From Membranipora membranacea (Eukaryota; Bryozoa; Gymnolaemata; Cheilostomatida; Membraniporidae), in contig OU612066.1 of assembly GCA_914767715.1 (NCBI GenBank), forward strand, positions 25,332,283-25,396,282: a DNA stretch of 64,000 nt, written 5' to 3'. Shown here piece after piece: positions 25,619-35,809 of the stretch. The translations under genes and the position numbers were made by a program. The notes under the pieces are model-generated. The model did no database searches and was not told the origin of the DNA. It saw nothing but the letters and a program-made list of their open reading frames with translations. The stretch's first letter is position 1. Every line of letters starts with the position of its first letter.

Positions 25619-27648
25619 TGCACTTTGATACAACAAAAGCAAGAAAAGTACGTCAGCAGCACGCAATGAGAGCTTTGCATTACGTAACATATATACTTCT
25701 CTACATATATTGGTATGTTTCCCATCAGAATGTAATTCAATAGCCATTGGTGTGTATCAAATATGAACCTATAGTATATACAATACAATGTATAAATTTA
25801 TGTTCACTTTTTTAGGTAACCTCCATAAAATTTGAAAAGTGGACACACAAGTATGCGTGTTATAGTTACAAGGTTTAGAGTAACTTGAATTGCATTAAAT
25901 AAATATGAGTATTGTCTGCGGTCACAATATGTAACTAACAGGTTAGTAAGGTAACTATGCTCACCTTGCAAACTCTTGCCGTCGCAGTATGACCTCCTGA
26001 ATTAAAAATCCAGTTGAGAATTATATCTTCAAATGATATCATGTAATTTGGCACACAATGTTTTATAGCACTTTATCCATCATTAGAGGGTGATGATTCA
26101 TTTTATGCAAGGCCGTGTTGCATTCATTTACCTTAACCATGTGACAAACTATGTATTATGACGGTCAATCAACGCACATTCCAACACATCGCAAACCACA
26201 TCACACTTATATGCGGATAATAAATGATAAGATATGATGATTTATTAGAGTTCCTTTCAAGGCAGAGTCAAGCTCGGACAAGCATGCAAAGTTCATAGAT
26301 GAATAGACTAGAGATTATCTAATCGTAAACGTTGCCCTGATGGCAGTCTGGCTTGTGGCCATTAAACAGACCTGACATGAGTTGTATTTGATATGCTTAT
26401 GTAATGCAAGTAATGGAATGGAATGGCTGTTTGAAAATGATGCAGGAAAAAGGGAAAACATTATTGGCGCAATGAAGAGTGTTATTTTTGCAGTTTGCAG
26501 TAAAATCATCTTGGGTTCAAGGTAATCTCAGCCACCCGCTGCCCTTCAGTCATACATTGGGAGATAAGTTTTTTAATTGTAAGGAGCCGCGTATGGTTCA
26601 TGTTTTTTTATTGAACCAAGTGTTATGAATAAACTATTTGCACAGTAACAACATTGACATAAAATTGAAGTCTATTTGACCAATCTTAATTTTGCTAACA
26701 CAAGCCAAAACCTTGGTGCGGACGGCCCAGTAAGATTTTCCATTTACAGACTCCACCTCCACCTAGTTCACACTGAATAATTTGGGATTCCTGTTCACCT
26801 ACAAATCGTCAGATCAAAATGTACTCCGATGTCCCTACTTCAGTCTTAATATTATTAGGACAGAGTTTGGTGGTCTCTAGTTTAAGTCCTGGGATTGAGG
26901 GTAGTAGCTTTTTAGTACCAACCACTTTCTCGTCTGCCCTACCGTGGTTGATACTGAAATGATACGACAAGCTATCCTGGCACTTTTTGACTTTTAAGCT
27001 GACCATAGACTGGTTTGTTGTTTCAAATAGTACTACATCAGTGAATTAACAGGTAAATTTTGATACTGTCACACAATTATAAATTTATGCAGTTGAATTT
27101 TGTTGAATTGCCAGGAGAATGTCTTTTCATGGTTCTTTAGTTGTCTTTCGAGATCATTTATGGTGCCTTTCAGCCTGAAAGAACCTGGCCAAATTGTTGA
27201 AAACATGTGAGCTGACTGAACCCCAGGATTAACACAGCAGAATGATCTTTGTAACGAATTCCTCTTGTTTTCATTTCATTGACCTCAAATTCTAATCTGA
27301 ATTTATTAGGATAAGTTATCTACTATTTTTGTATTATTTCTGACTCCTTTTAGGATGTGATACTTACTGAAGAGAACCTGGACCACTTTGATCTGAAGGG
27401 CAAAGATTCCGTGCTGAAGAGTAGAAGCCTAATGAAGATTGATGACATCTTCCTAGCGTGTGAGTACCAATTTAGAAATACCTGCTCATGAAATGGCGCC
27501 CCCAAATTACTGATAAACTACTAGTGTCTTGTTAGTAAAGAAGGGGAGCTAACATGAAGGCAAACGTCAGCTCAAATGTGAATTAAGAATAATATAGCCA
27601 TGTCTAATGCAGCTCTTATGTTTCTGCTGCATATTTGTGAACATATAG

Positions 27649-27688
27649 CTGTAAGCAATGAACTAAACCTTTAGTTCATTGCTGTAAG
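27649..27688. mobile_element. 26-bp perfect palindrome inserted with 7-bp duplication
   Basis: The element 27656-27681 reads CAATGAACTAAACC then TTTAGTTCATTG, nearly its own complement. It is flanked by CTGTAAG on both sides. Copy 1 has the empty site (one CTGTAAG at about 16013-16019), so this is a post-duplication insertion of element plus target duplication. Confidence 0.85.
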
Positions 27689-28730
27689 GTTTCCCTTCCC
27701 ATCTACCTACTACACTGAAAATCCAGGTCTTTGCTTATGAATGTGTGCACCCCTTCCTTTGCAGGTTTCTAAATATTGAGTTAAGATATTATATGGTTGT
27801 AGAACCTTTATGACCCTCCCTACTGTAAGCTCGTAAATAAAGCACTGATTTAAATGATGATTTGATTTGATTTATGGAAATGTGCAAATTGTATCGGAGT
27901 TGCTCGCTCTTGATACATGAGGGTATAACTCCTTTATTTTACCCCAAAGTTTAGTGTTTTAACCTTTCCTACATCAGGGAGGGTGGGATATCCCACACTT
28001 CTTGCCTCCGTGCTTAGTTATTTTAATACTAATAATTGGATGTCATTTTGTTTGCAGAAAAGCAGCCGGATTTCATGACAGAGAAGAGTATTATAGGGAA
28101 TCAAGCTCAAGCAAGTTTATCCCTAACGTAAGTGCATACCATCTAGAATTTCATGCCTTACATATGAACACCCATCACACACTGCAAGTTATTTTGCATT
28201 GGGCCTATGTTTTATATTCAACTTCTGATTAGTGAATGCCAAAATGCTTTTGTTATATTTTGTATACATTGATATGAAAATGGTGCAGAAGTTTTCTTGG
28301 AATGAGCAAATTAGTCTCTCCTCAAATCGCTCTTCTTTGCTGTGCCCTATGTATAATATATGACACTGTAGGTACATACATGTATGTGTTTTATGAAGTA
28401 GACACTGAATATGTTTGATGTACCTGTGTGGAAGAAATAAAAAGAAAAACCTGCCAGAAATTGTGTGAAGTGGTTGCAGAAACACATATTTTCTCCCGCG
28501 CAAAGGATTAGGAGCAAATAACTCATAACTTGGTTGAAAATTGATTCATCTGGTATTTGCCGGTCACACCGAATCGTTGAGCTGTGAAACCATAACTATT
28601 CAGAATGTTCCAGAAAATTTCTGGAATATTCTAATACCCTGACACTGTGACCTGACACTTTGACGTCATCATTATGAATACTTATTAATTGGTACCATAC
28701 ACTGTTTATTTCCTTATTCCTCAAACAGCG

Positions 28731-28817
28731 CAGGGATAGCTGGTAGTAGCATTTCATTGTCAACCACTGGATGGGGAAGTAGTCGATAATGAAATGCTAC
28801 TGCCAGCTATCCCTGCA
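28731..28817. repeat. Foldback hairpin, duplicate of 16936-17025
   Basis: This is the copy-2 counterpart. It has the same arms (GGGATAGCTGGTAGTAGC against its complement) and a similar short loop. The few differences between copies mostly keep pairing. Confidence 0.75.
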
Positions 28818-29329
28818 CATTGAAGAACTTAAACTGTTTATTTCCTTGTTGATTTCCCTATAAGATGCAGTTTTGTTCATCTAGGTGTGGAAAAGAATTA
28901 TGGTAGCTGTTTTGCTGATGAAGCTAGGAAACAAATGGCCCTAAAAACTCGATTCTAGTCTATCAGAAAAATCATTACCATTTTACATGGTACAGAAACC
29001 ATTTGTAGCAGCTTTTGTGGAAAGTTGATTTACAACTTTTGTTTTTGCACATTGGTTTTCATGCAATTCAATTGTAGCAAATATGATTATAAAGTGATTC
29101 CATTTAGTACAAAAAAAATTCTGGTGAAGAAAGTCGCTTGTGAACGGGTTAGGTATCAGTTATGGACGCTCAGTTGAAATTTAATTAGTAGCGCAATTTA
29201 AATGTTGATGTATTTACAGATTGATATCCCGATGCTGTTTATTAATTCACGTGAGAACCCTCTGGTACCTCCTGAGTTATTCGATACTCCCCTTGGTCAT
29301 ACAGGTAAGCTAAGTTCTGGATCTGTAGC

Positions 29330-29575
29330 TGCGTCTGTATCTACCTCTGTGTCTGTATCACTGTCTGTATCCGTGTCTGTTTATACGTCTATGTCTGTAT
29401 CTGCGTCTGTATCTGCGTCTGTATCTGCGTCTGTATCTGCGTCTGTATCTGCATCTGTATCTGCATCTGCGTCTGTTTATGCGTCTGTGAATGCGTCTGT
29501 GAATGCGTCTGTTAACGCGTCCGTATCTGTGTCTGTTAATGCATCTGTATCTGCGTCCATAACTGCGTCTGTGTC
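29330..29575 (+). repeat. Minisatellite beside exon 8 of the ABHD2 pseudogene
   Basis: This is the longer counterpart of the array at 17562-17745, with more TCTGTATCTGCG units, so copy number has changed since the duplication. Confidence 0.85.
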
Positions 29576-30777
29576 TTCACTGAGTCATATACTACTATTT
29601 ACTGTATTCACAGTGTCAAGTAGACCAAACTAGACCTTTTTTTGCCTTTATTTAGGATTGACTCCCTTTCTAATTAATGGCATATATCTGAACTCATGAC
29701 GGGAAGAAAATTAAACGCAGGTAAAATAGAAAGAACTTGATCTAACTGTCTGGGTGTGGAATATGCCAAAATTGCGCATCAGGAAAACATGAGAAAGGCG
29801 TAGCAATTTACATCTGGGAAATTTGAGAGTTCAGATTGCCATCAGATGCATGTCTTGTGGACCGTGAGGAGAAATATATTACCTCATTGTAATTAGGTAC
29901 CTGATACATGCATGTCGTTTCAACATCAGGAAGAGTGGATGGGCGAAAAACATAATTATTCATGAAATGAAGTAAAATCATTTTTCCTTATTCCTATATT
30001 TGTGGCATATTGGTTGGCATACTGTGCATGCACAAACTCATGTTAACTGCAAAACTTACTCATGTATTACCAAGCATTAAAACATGTCCTGTGACCACAA
30101 AAACTTGTTTTGGTATTTTGCCCACAAGGGTCATGCAATATCTTACTCATGATTTCCTCATTGCTGCAACTTGAAGACATAGAGAACACGGTAGCCATCT
30201 TGGATTTTACGAATGCCAAGATGGAAGCAAGTTCTTTCACAGAGGAACTTTCACATGGCTCGACAAAGCCATTGTTGAGTATATCAAGGCAGTTCTTCTA
30301 GTCACCGCTGCACTAGCAACAGCCAGCCAAGCAGATGGCAACACCGTGACAGAAGCAACCCAAAAGAAGCTGCGTAAACGTTCTAGCAAGGATGAGCTCA
30401 GGAGTGCAGACACTCTGTCATACGCAACGTGTGAGGCCACCCCTCTCACTCCCAAGTTGACCAGTGAAGTGATATGAATAACTGCCGTTGTAGAGTTGTC
30501 CGTGGATACTGTGTCATTAGAGAAATATGAGTCGGTTGATGCGGAGATGGTGATGGCTGAAACATCGTCGGAAATGTCCGATTTGGAAGATCATTGGGAG
30601 GTGTCGGATGTGCATGCTGAGTGGGAGGAGTCTAATGAAGAGAGAGAAGAGTTTGAGCTCACAGATGACGGGGAGGAGCCTTGTGAGTGGAAGGAGCCAT
30701 GCGAAGGGGAGGAGCCATGCGAAGGCTCTAAGGTCCTAAGAAGGAGAACAACCGTATCCAATCTATCTACTATGTAG

Positions 30778-31689
30778 TGCCATGGAATGAATAACAAGTA
30801 AAGCTGATATTTTGTGATTGTTTTGTAATGTTCTATAATGAGAAAAAAAATTTGGTATATTTCTATATTGTATTAAAGGTCTGGTACCTTATAACATTGT
30901 CACAATTTTGCTCCTTTGCCTAAATTTTATGTTTGCTGCTTGGCAATCGGGCCAGCAAGATAAGTTATATGATTTGATATGAGATTCAGAAAAGATCCGA
31001 AACAATTGTGCAAGTTTTTTAATGCTGTTATGATGTTGCTTTTTTATGACGAGTATTCTCCGTTGTTGATTATGAGTAGTTATTTTGTACCTAGAATGAC
31101 CAGATGACCAAACCCACACTGAAATCTAGTCTGACGAAAATAAATCTCGTCAATTGACTGACCAAAATGTAAAACACTCAAAGACTATGTCGTACTTTAT
31201 CTTCCAGAAGTCGTCTAATGAAACTATTCTCAACACGCAACTTGTTTTTCTGACTAATTAATTTATTTTTGGCCTTTACTGTTATATTCAAACCATAAGG
31301 TTTGCATTGATGTACACAAAAGTAAGCAAGAAAAATACATGTTGATGAAACGTCGCTATTTACTAAATGATTGATACGGCTTATAGCGTATATAGAAAAT
31401 CACATATAGCTTGGTCCATCAATAATTGATCAGTACCCTGTCTTGGCAACCTTTGTCGGTTGAGGGCAGGGCGGGTAAGTCCAACAAAGATTTCCAAGAC
31501 AGGCTATAGTGTGAGGTAAAAAGGAAGTTACATAATAAATGACTTGCGTAGTAAGTTGTTATGGCAAATGTTTCAATCAGCTGGTTTAAAAATTGAGAAT
31601 TCATAATAATGTACAAAGTGAACACCTACTGTATAGTAAAATAATCCAGTTCTTAGAGCTGTAATAGCTGTGTCCAGTTACATCTTGGG
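30778..31689. other. Copy-2 intergenic region
   Basis: This is the counterpart of 22772-23745, with no coding sequence recognised. It contains the copy-2 version of the TAGCCTGTCTTG inverted-repeat element (about 31437-31507). Confidence 0.55.
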
Positions 31690-33484
31690 TTACAAAAGTC
31701 TCCCAATTAGAAAACTGAAAAGAGCTACCGGAATAAAATATGCTACCATCCAGAGAGTATCTTTGTTGAATGATACCATTGATTGCATAGTTTTATCAAG
31801 TTTTGAATTCAGATTTTGTTCAGTTTGAGCTAATTTTGTATGAAGCTTCTTTGACTGTGTATGATTTTCTGCTATACTGCGCTCTAACGTAGTCGTCCTC
31901 TCATTTTGGAGTTCATGCTGGCGAGATGAATCTTTATTTTGTTCCTACAAGAAAGAGAAATCGGGTATTACTTTGCGGTGCAGGTAAGTCAGCCCTATAT
32001 TTTTGTTGGCTGTATGATAATTTTACCTTTCCCTCAACTGTCCCAGTACAGTGATGGCGGGATCATGCATGTTTTGGCTAGCTCGATTTGTTGGAGTGGA
32101 TTCCTCCACCCACAAAGCTTATCAAGACAGTCTAGCAAATGCGATGCATCGAGGCATCCTCACCTAATCGGAGTTTATTCCAATGGTCTACTTAGCAATG
32201 ACACATTTCCTCAGGATTGAGAGATATATACTTGTTTTATTAAAATAAAATAATTTATAAATTTACCTCCAGACATCCGAGAGACACTTGCAGAGAGAGT
32301 ATTTGTTGTTGCATAGTTTGTAGCCTGTCTGCTAGTATAGCATTGCTGGCCGTGTGTGGAGAGAGGAATTGACTGCTACTTGAGAAAATAGGCAGGTTCA
32401 CATCTGCATTCAAGCTTTGTCTTCTACTTGGTGTAACAGCCATATGAGGAACGATTACTGCAATAAAATAATGATTTGGATAAGATAAGATACATAAACA
32501 GCTTTTTTTAGCGTGTAGGATGTTATTTGACAAAGCTAAGAAAAAAACCTCAAAAAATAAATATAAAACCTAAACATACTGCAAGATAATTGAGAAAATT
32601 ATTTAAAAAATGAGTGTAGACTTCGCACGATTTTGGTTGGCGTTGTAAACTTTTTAATTTAGATTTGATTTGGTGTGGCCTTTCATGTGAGATGCTAGAT
32701 ATATATATAAATAAGCACCGACAAGCTTAGTTATGGTGTAGGGGGGTAGGGGTGGGCTTTGCTCCTCCTCCTCCCGACAACAAATCTTGTAAAGGCAGGC
32801 TAGTAAGATGTGAACAAGATCATCAGTTAAAAAAAAGATCTTGTTTCAGGTTCGATGAATGTGTTCTCTCAAATTTAGTGATAGATGAATGATTTGTCTC
32901 AACCTAGCTACATAAGATAAGAAAGGCGGTTTGAGCAATGAACTCCCTCTCCCAGAGAGGGTGTCATTCAGCCAGCCCAGGCTAGGGGTCAATGGTTTGA
33001 GCGATTCATGTCTCAACAAAATACAAAAGTGTCTGATAGCAGTTTCTATCAGTCATATTCAACACTTAATTTTAATTTTGCTGACATATCGAGCTAAAGG
33101 ACAAAAAAATCCCATATTATTTACTATTTAACAAAACTATAAAGATGGATGAGTGTTTTTGCGCTAAACTTTATTTCTAGTTGGAGCCCTAAGACTTACT
33201 GCCTTCAGTCAAACAGGTGAATAGTTTGTAACAGATTATTGCGAGAACTTACTTGACTGTCGCCTGGATTGTGATGACACTGTCGTTACGATGGACCCAC
33301 TCATGGTAGTCATTGGACTTCTCCGTATAAATGTATCCCTATCAGTGGCTGTAAATGATGATGTCCTTGAGAGGTTCTCATCATCTGATGATGGCGCCGA
33401 GGGGTGGATGAACAAGGGGTGTGTTGGGGCTTCTTGCAGATCAGACTGCATATTGAATAGGTGGTTGGGTTGCACCTCAGCCAT
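31690..33484 (-). CDS. Tail-anchored coiled-coil protein, copy 2 (225 aa, unrecognised)
   Basis: Exons on the minus strand: 33484-33253, 32457-32267, 31944-31690. Exons 2 and 3 have exactly the lengths of copy 1 (191 and 255 nt). Exon 1 is 42 nt longer and adds 14 residues around TATDRDTFIRRSP. The coiled coil and the C-terminal helix (WMVAYFIPVALFSFLIG) are intact, without stop or frameshift. Differences are mostly conservative, which suggests both copies are or were under selection. A 5' exon ending at 33925 matches that of copy 1. The stretch before the proposed ATG differs by 2 bp between copies, which supports starting at MAE and treating upstream sequence as untranslated. Function and family are unknown. 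Confidence 0.66.
32929..33001. mobile_element. 59-bp inverted-repeat insertion with 7-bp duplication
   Basis: The element 32936-32994 begins CAATGAACTCCC and ends GGGGTCAATG, with an internal CTCTCCCAGAGAG hairpin. It is flanked by GTTTGAG on both sides. Copy 1 keeps a shorter, eroded form at about 24966-24991, so this one probably predates the duplication and decayed in copy 1. Confidence 0.7.
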
Positions 33485-34359
33485 AGCTTTGAGAATATTC
33501 AGATAGCCGTGCAGAGGTAAATCTACGATAACTAAAACAGACAAAAAAATAAATAAATAGAAAGACACCCGCAAGAAGCCTGTAACAGAAAATTGGGCCG
33601 CTGTTTGATGCAACACAAGCAAGAAAACGTACATCAGCGGAATGCAATGAGAGTTTTGCTTTGCTACTTATCCCACCAGAATAATTAGATGTCTGTAATT
33701 CAATGGCCATTGATGTGTATCAAATATAGGACGTACAGTATATACAATTTATAAATGTGTACACAATTCCAGGTAGCCGTCATAAAAATCGAAAAATGGA
33801 CGCACAAGAATGCATTGCAAAAGGATCAAAATATTGTTTTGTGTTATGGTTACAAGATTTAGAATTACTACAATTGGCTGTATAAATACAATGATGATAC
33901 TAAAGGTAACCATGCTCTGCTCACCTTGCAAAGTCTTGTAGCCGTAGAGGGACTTCCTGAATTGAAAATCCAGCGTCAGTTGAGAATTATATCTTCAAAT
34001 GAAACACCGTAATTTGGCACACAATGTTTTATAGCACTATATCCATCATTAGAGGGTGATGATTCATTTTATACAAGGCAATTCATTTACCTTAAACATG
34101 TGACAAACTATGTATTATGACGTCAATCAACGTACATTCCAACACATCTCTAACCACACCACGCTTAAATACGGATAATAAATGATAAGATATGATGATT
34201 TATTAGAGTTCCTTTCAAGGCGGAGTCAAGCTCAGACCAGCATGCAAAGTTCATAGATGAATAGACTTGAGATTATCTAATCGTAAACGTTACTCTTATG
34301 GTAGTCTGGCTTGTGGCCATTAACCAGACCTGACATGAGTTGTACTATTGGTTACAATC

Positions 34360-34414
34360 GATATGATCATAGAGTAAGGAAATATCCTTACTCTGTGCTC
34401 TGTGATATGATCAT
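34360..34414. mobile_element. Hairpin insertion flanked by 11-bp direct repeats, specific to copy 2
   Basis: GATATGATCAT occurs at 34360-34370 and 34404-34414. Between them is the hairpin AGAGTAAGGA/TCCTTACTCT plus a short tail. The matching place in copy 1 (about 26389-26405) has one shorter related sequence, so the change followed the duplication. Confidence 0.6.
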
Positions 34415-34869
34415 ATAATGCATGTAATGGAATAGACCGGCTGATTGAAAATGCTGCAGGTAAAAGGGGAAATATTATTGGCGCAGTGAAGAGTGTTTCT
34501 CTTATTTTCGCAGTTTCAGTAAAAGCATCTTTGGGCTCAAGGTAAACTCAGCTACCCCTTCCCCCCCCCCCCCCCTTGTCATACATCGGGAGGTTTGTTT
34601 TTTCAATTGTAAGGGGTCGCTGCAGCTCAGCACCAGCCAGATTTATTCTAACCTCATGGTTTAAGTTTTTCATTCAAACAGGTAGTATGAAGAACGCTCT
34701 GCACAGTAGCGACAACAACAAAAAAATTGTCTCTATTTGACTGATCTTATTTTAGCCAACGCAAGCTAAAAACTTTGGTCATTGGTGTGGCCAAGTTAGA
34801 TTTTCAATCTACAAACACAACACAAGCATATACAAATATTTTGTGGCTACAGAACACAGATAACAAGCC

Positions 34870-35100
34870 TTACTCCTCAAATTCACCAAATTGCCTGACA
34901 GTCATAATTACAATCAGATTCTCTGAGCCAGGTTTTGGCACTACATGAAAGATATGATCTAAATACATGATGAGGATGCCAGTATAAGTTTTACTGAATT
35001 TGGTTCGGTCATAGACATGATTCAGCTTGTGAAACAAGTAATGGTGTACTAATAACCGATGGCAGGTCTGTTTATTTACGTCAATGGTCCCTGGATACAT
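34870..35100 (-). CDS. 76-codon open frame, possible terminal exon, unrecognised
   Basis: An ATG-started frame (MYPGTIDVNKQTCH, ending VRQFGEFEE) lies downstream of SDHAF2 on the same strand, just past the end of the duplication. Its composition looks protein-like (KTYTGILIMYLDHIF). A possible splice acceptor (TTAGCAG) sits just before the ATG. It matches nothing I recognise. It could be a small gene, an alternative terminal exon or chance. Confidence 0.25.
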   Translation of the reverse strand: MYPGTIDVNKQTCHRLLVHHYLFHKLNHVYDRTKFSKTYTGILIMYLDHIFHVVPKPGSENLIVIMTVRQFGEFEE

Positions 35101-35809
35101 GCACTGCTAACAACTCTAACAACGCAGTACAGATAATAGCTATCTTGTGATTTAATGATTGTACATTGTACAATGGAATAGGGAGACCAGGAATTACACC
35201 AACAAGCCATGCAAAGAATGGGGAATTCCCTCATAGTCCAGATTGCTCATCAAACTGAAACTGATATGCTAATTAAAAACATATTTGCAGGGATCAAATT
35301 GTAATCAGAGAGTTATCCATCAATCATCTTCAAGTAAAACTAAATGAAATGTCAATCAATAAACATCCATAAAAAATGCAGTAAGTACAACTATAGAGCT
35401 ACTTTATTGGGTTGCATAATTTGCATTAGATTTGTTATAATTCACACAGATCCATGGGACACCTACAATTTGTTGCGTCCTCGCTTTATTTGCCTTGCCA
35501 ACAAAAATTAAAACACGGAAAACAATCTGCTGTGAATAGTGATACTTCCATAAGAGTGCGGCCAGATATCTTTTGCATTGACACAATCTGCTTACTGATG
35601 ACATTTCGATTTTGAGAGGCTATTTCCTTGACAAAAACTACTCATTGGCACAGGCATACATGACATCTTCACAGCGTAAAAATATCTTTGACGTGTTTGA
35701 GATTACCCCAGTACATTTGCAAACGTCTTCCCTCCGAAAAATAAACAATAGTAATGTGCACACAAAAAATAAAATTCAAAAGATGAGAATATATACTCCT
35801 TCAAAATGT

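Larger units (their letters stand above)
15124..26757 (+). repeat. Tandem duplication, copy 1 (about 11.6 kb)
   Basis: Homology to 26758-34820 runs through ABHD2 exons 6-9, introns and intergenic DNA, and the first tail-anchored gene. The same order and orientation point to a direct tandem duplication. Exon-level identity is very high (exon 6 differs at about two or three positions, apart from a 2-bp change at the donor). Copy 1 holds about 3.8 kb (18351-22175) that is missing from copy 2. Confidence 0.92.
27354..30777 (+). pseudogene. Decayed partial copy of ABHD2 (exons 6-9)
   Basis: Recognisable pieces are exon 6 (27354-27457), exon 7 (28058-28127), exon 8 (29220-29304) and most of exon 9 (from about 30187 to 30777). 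Exons 1-5, with the membrane anchor and nucleophile Ser, were not duplicated. In exon 8 the catalytic Asp-Asp pair reads Glu-Asn (SRENPLV). The 3.8-kb deletion removes the exon 9 acceptor and about 12 codons before the catalytic His. An in-frame TGA appears near 30475 (GTG ATA TGA), where copy 1 reads GTG ATT GGA. The exon 6 donor has a 2-bp insertion. It cannot make an active hydrolase. A noncoding transcript or fusion through the intact splice sites remains possible. Confidence 0.9.
26758..34820 (+). repeat. Tandem duplication, copy 2 (about 8.1 kb)
   Basis: This block is the direct repeat of 15124-26757. The junction near 26750-26760 restarts at CTCCACCTAGTTCACAC, intron sequence upstream of ABHD2 exon 6. 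Relative to copy 1 it lacks about 3.8 kb, including the start of ABHD2 exon 9, and carries its own small insertions. Homology fades near 34800-34820. Confidence 0.92.
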
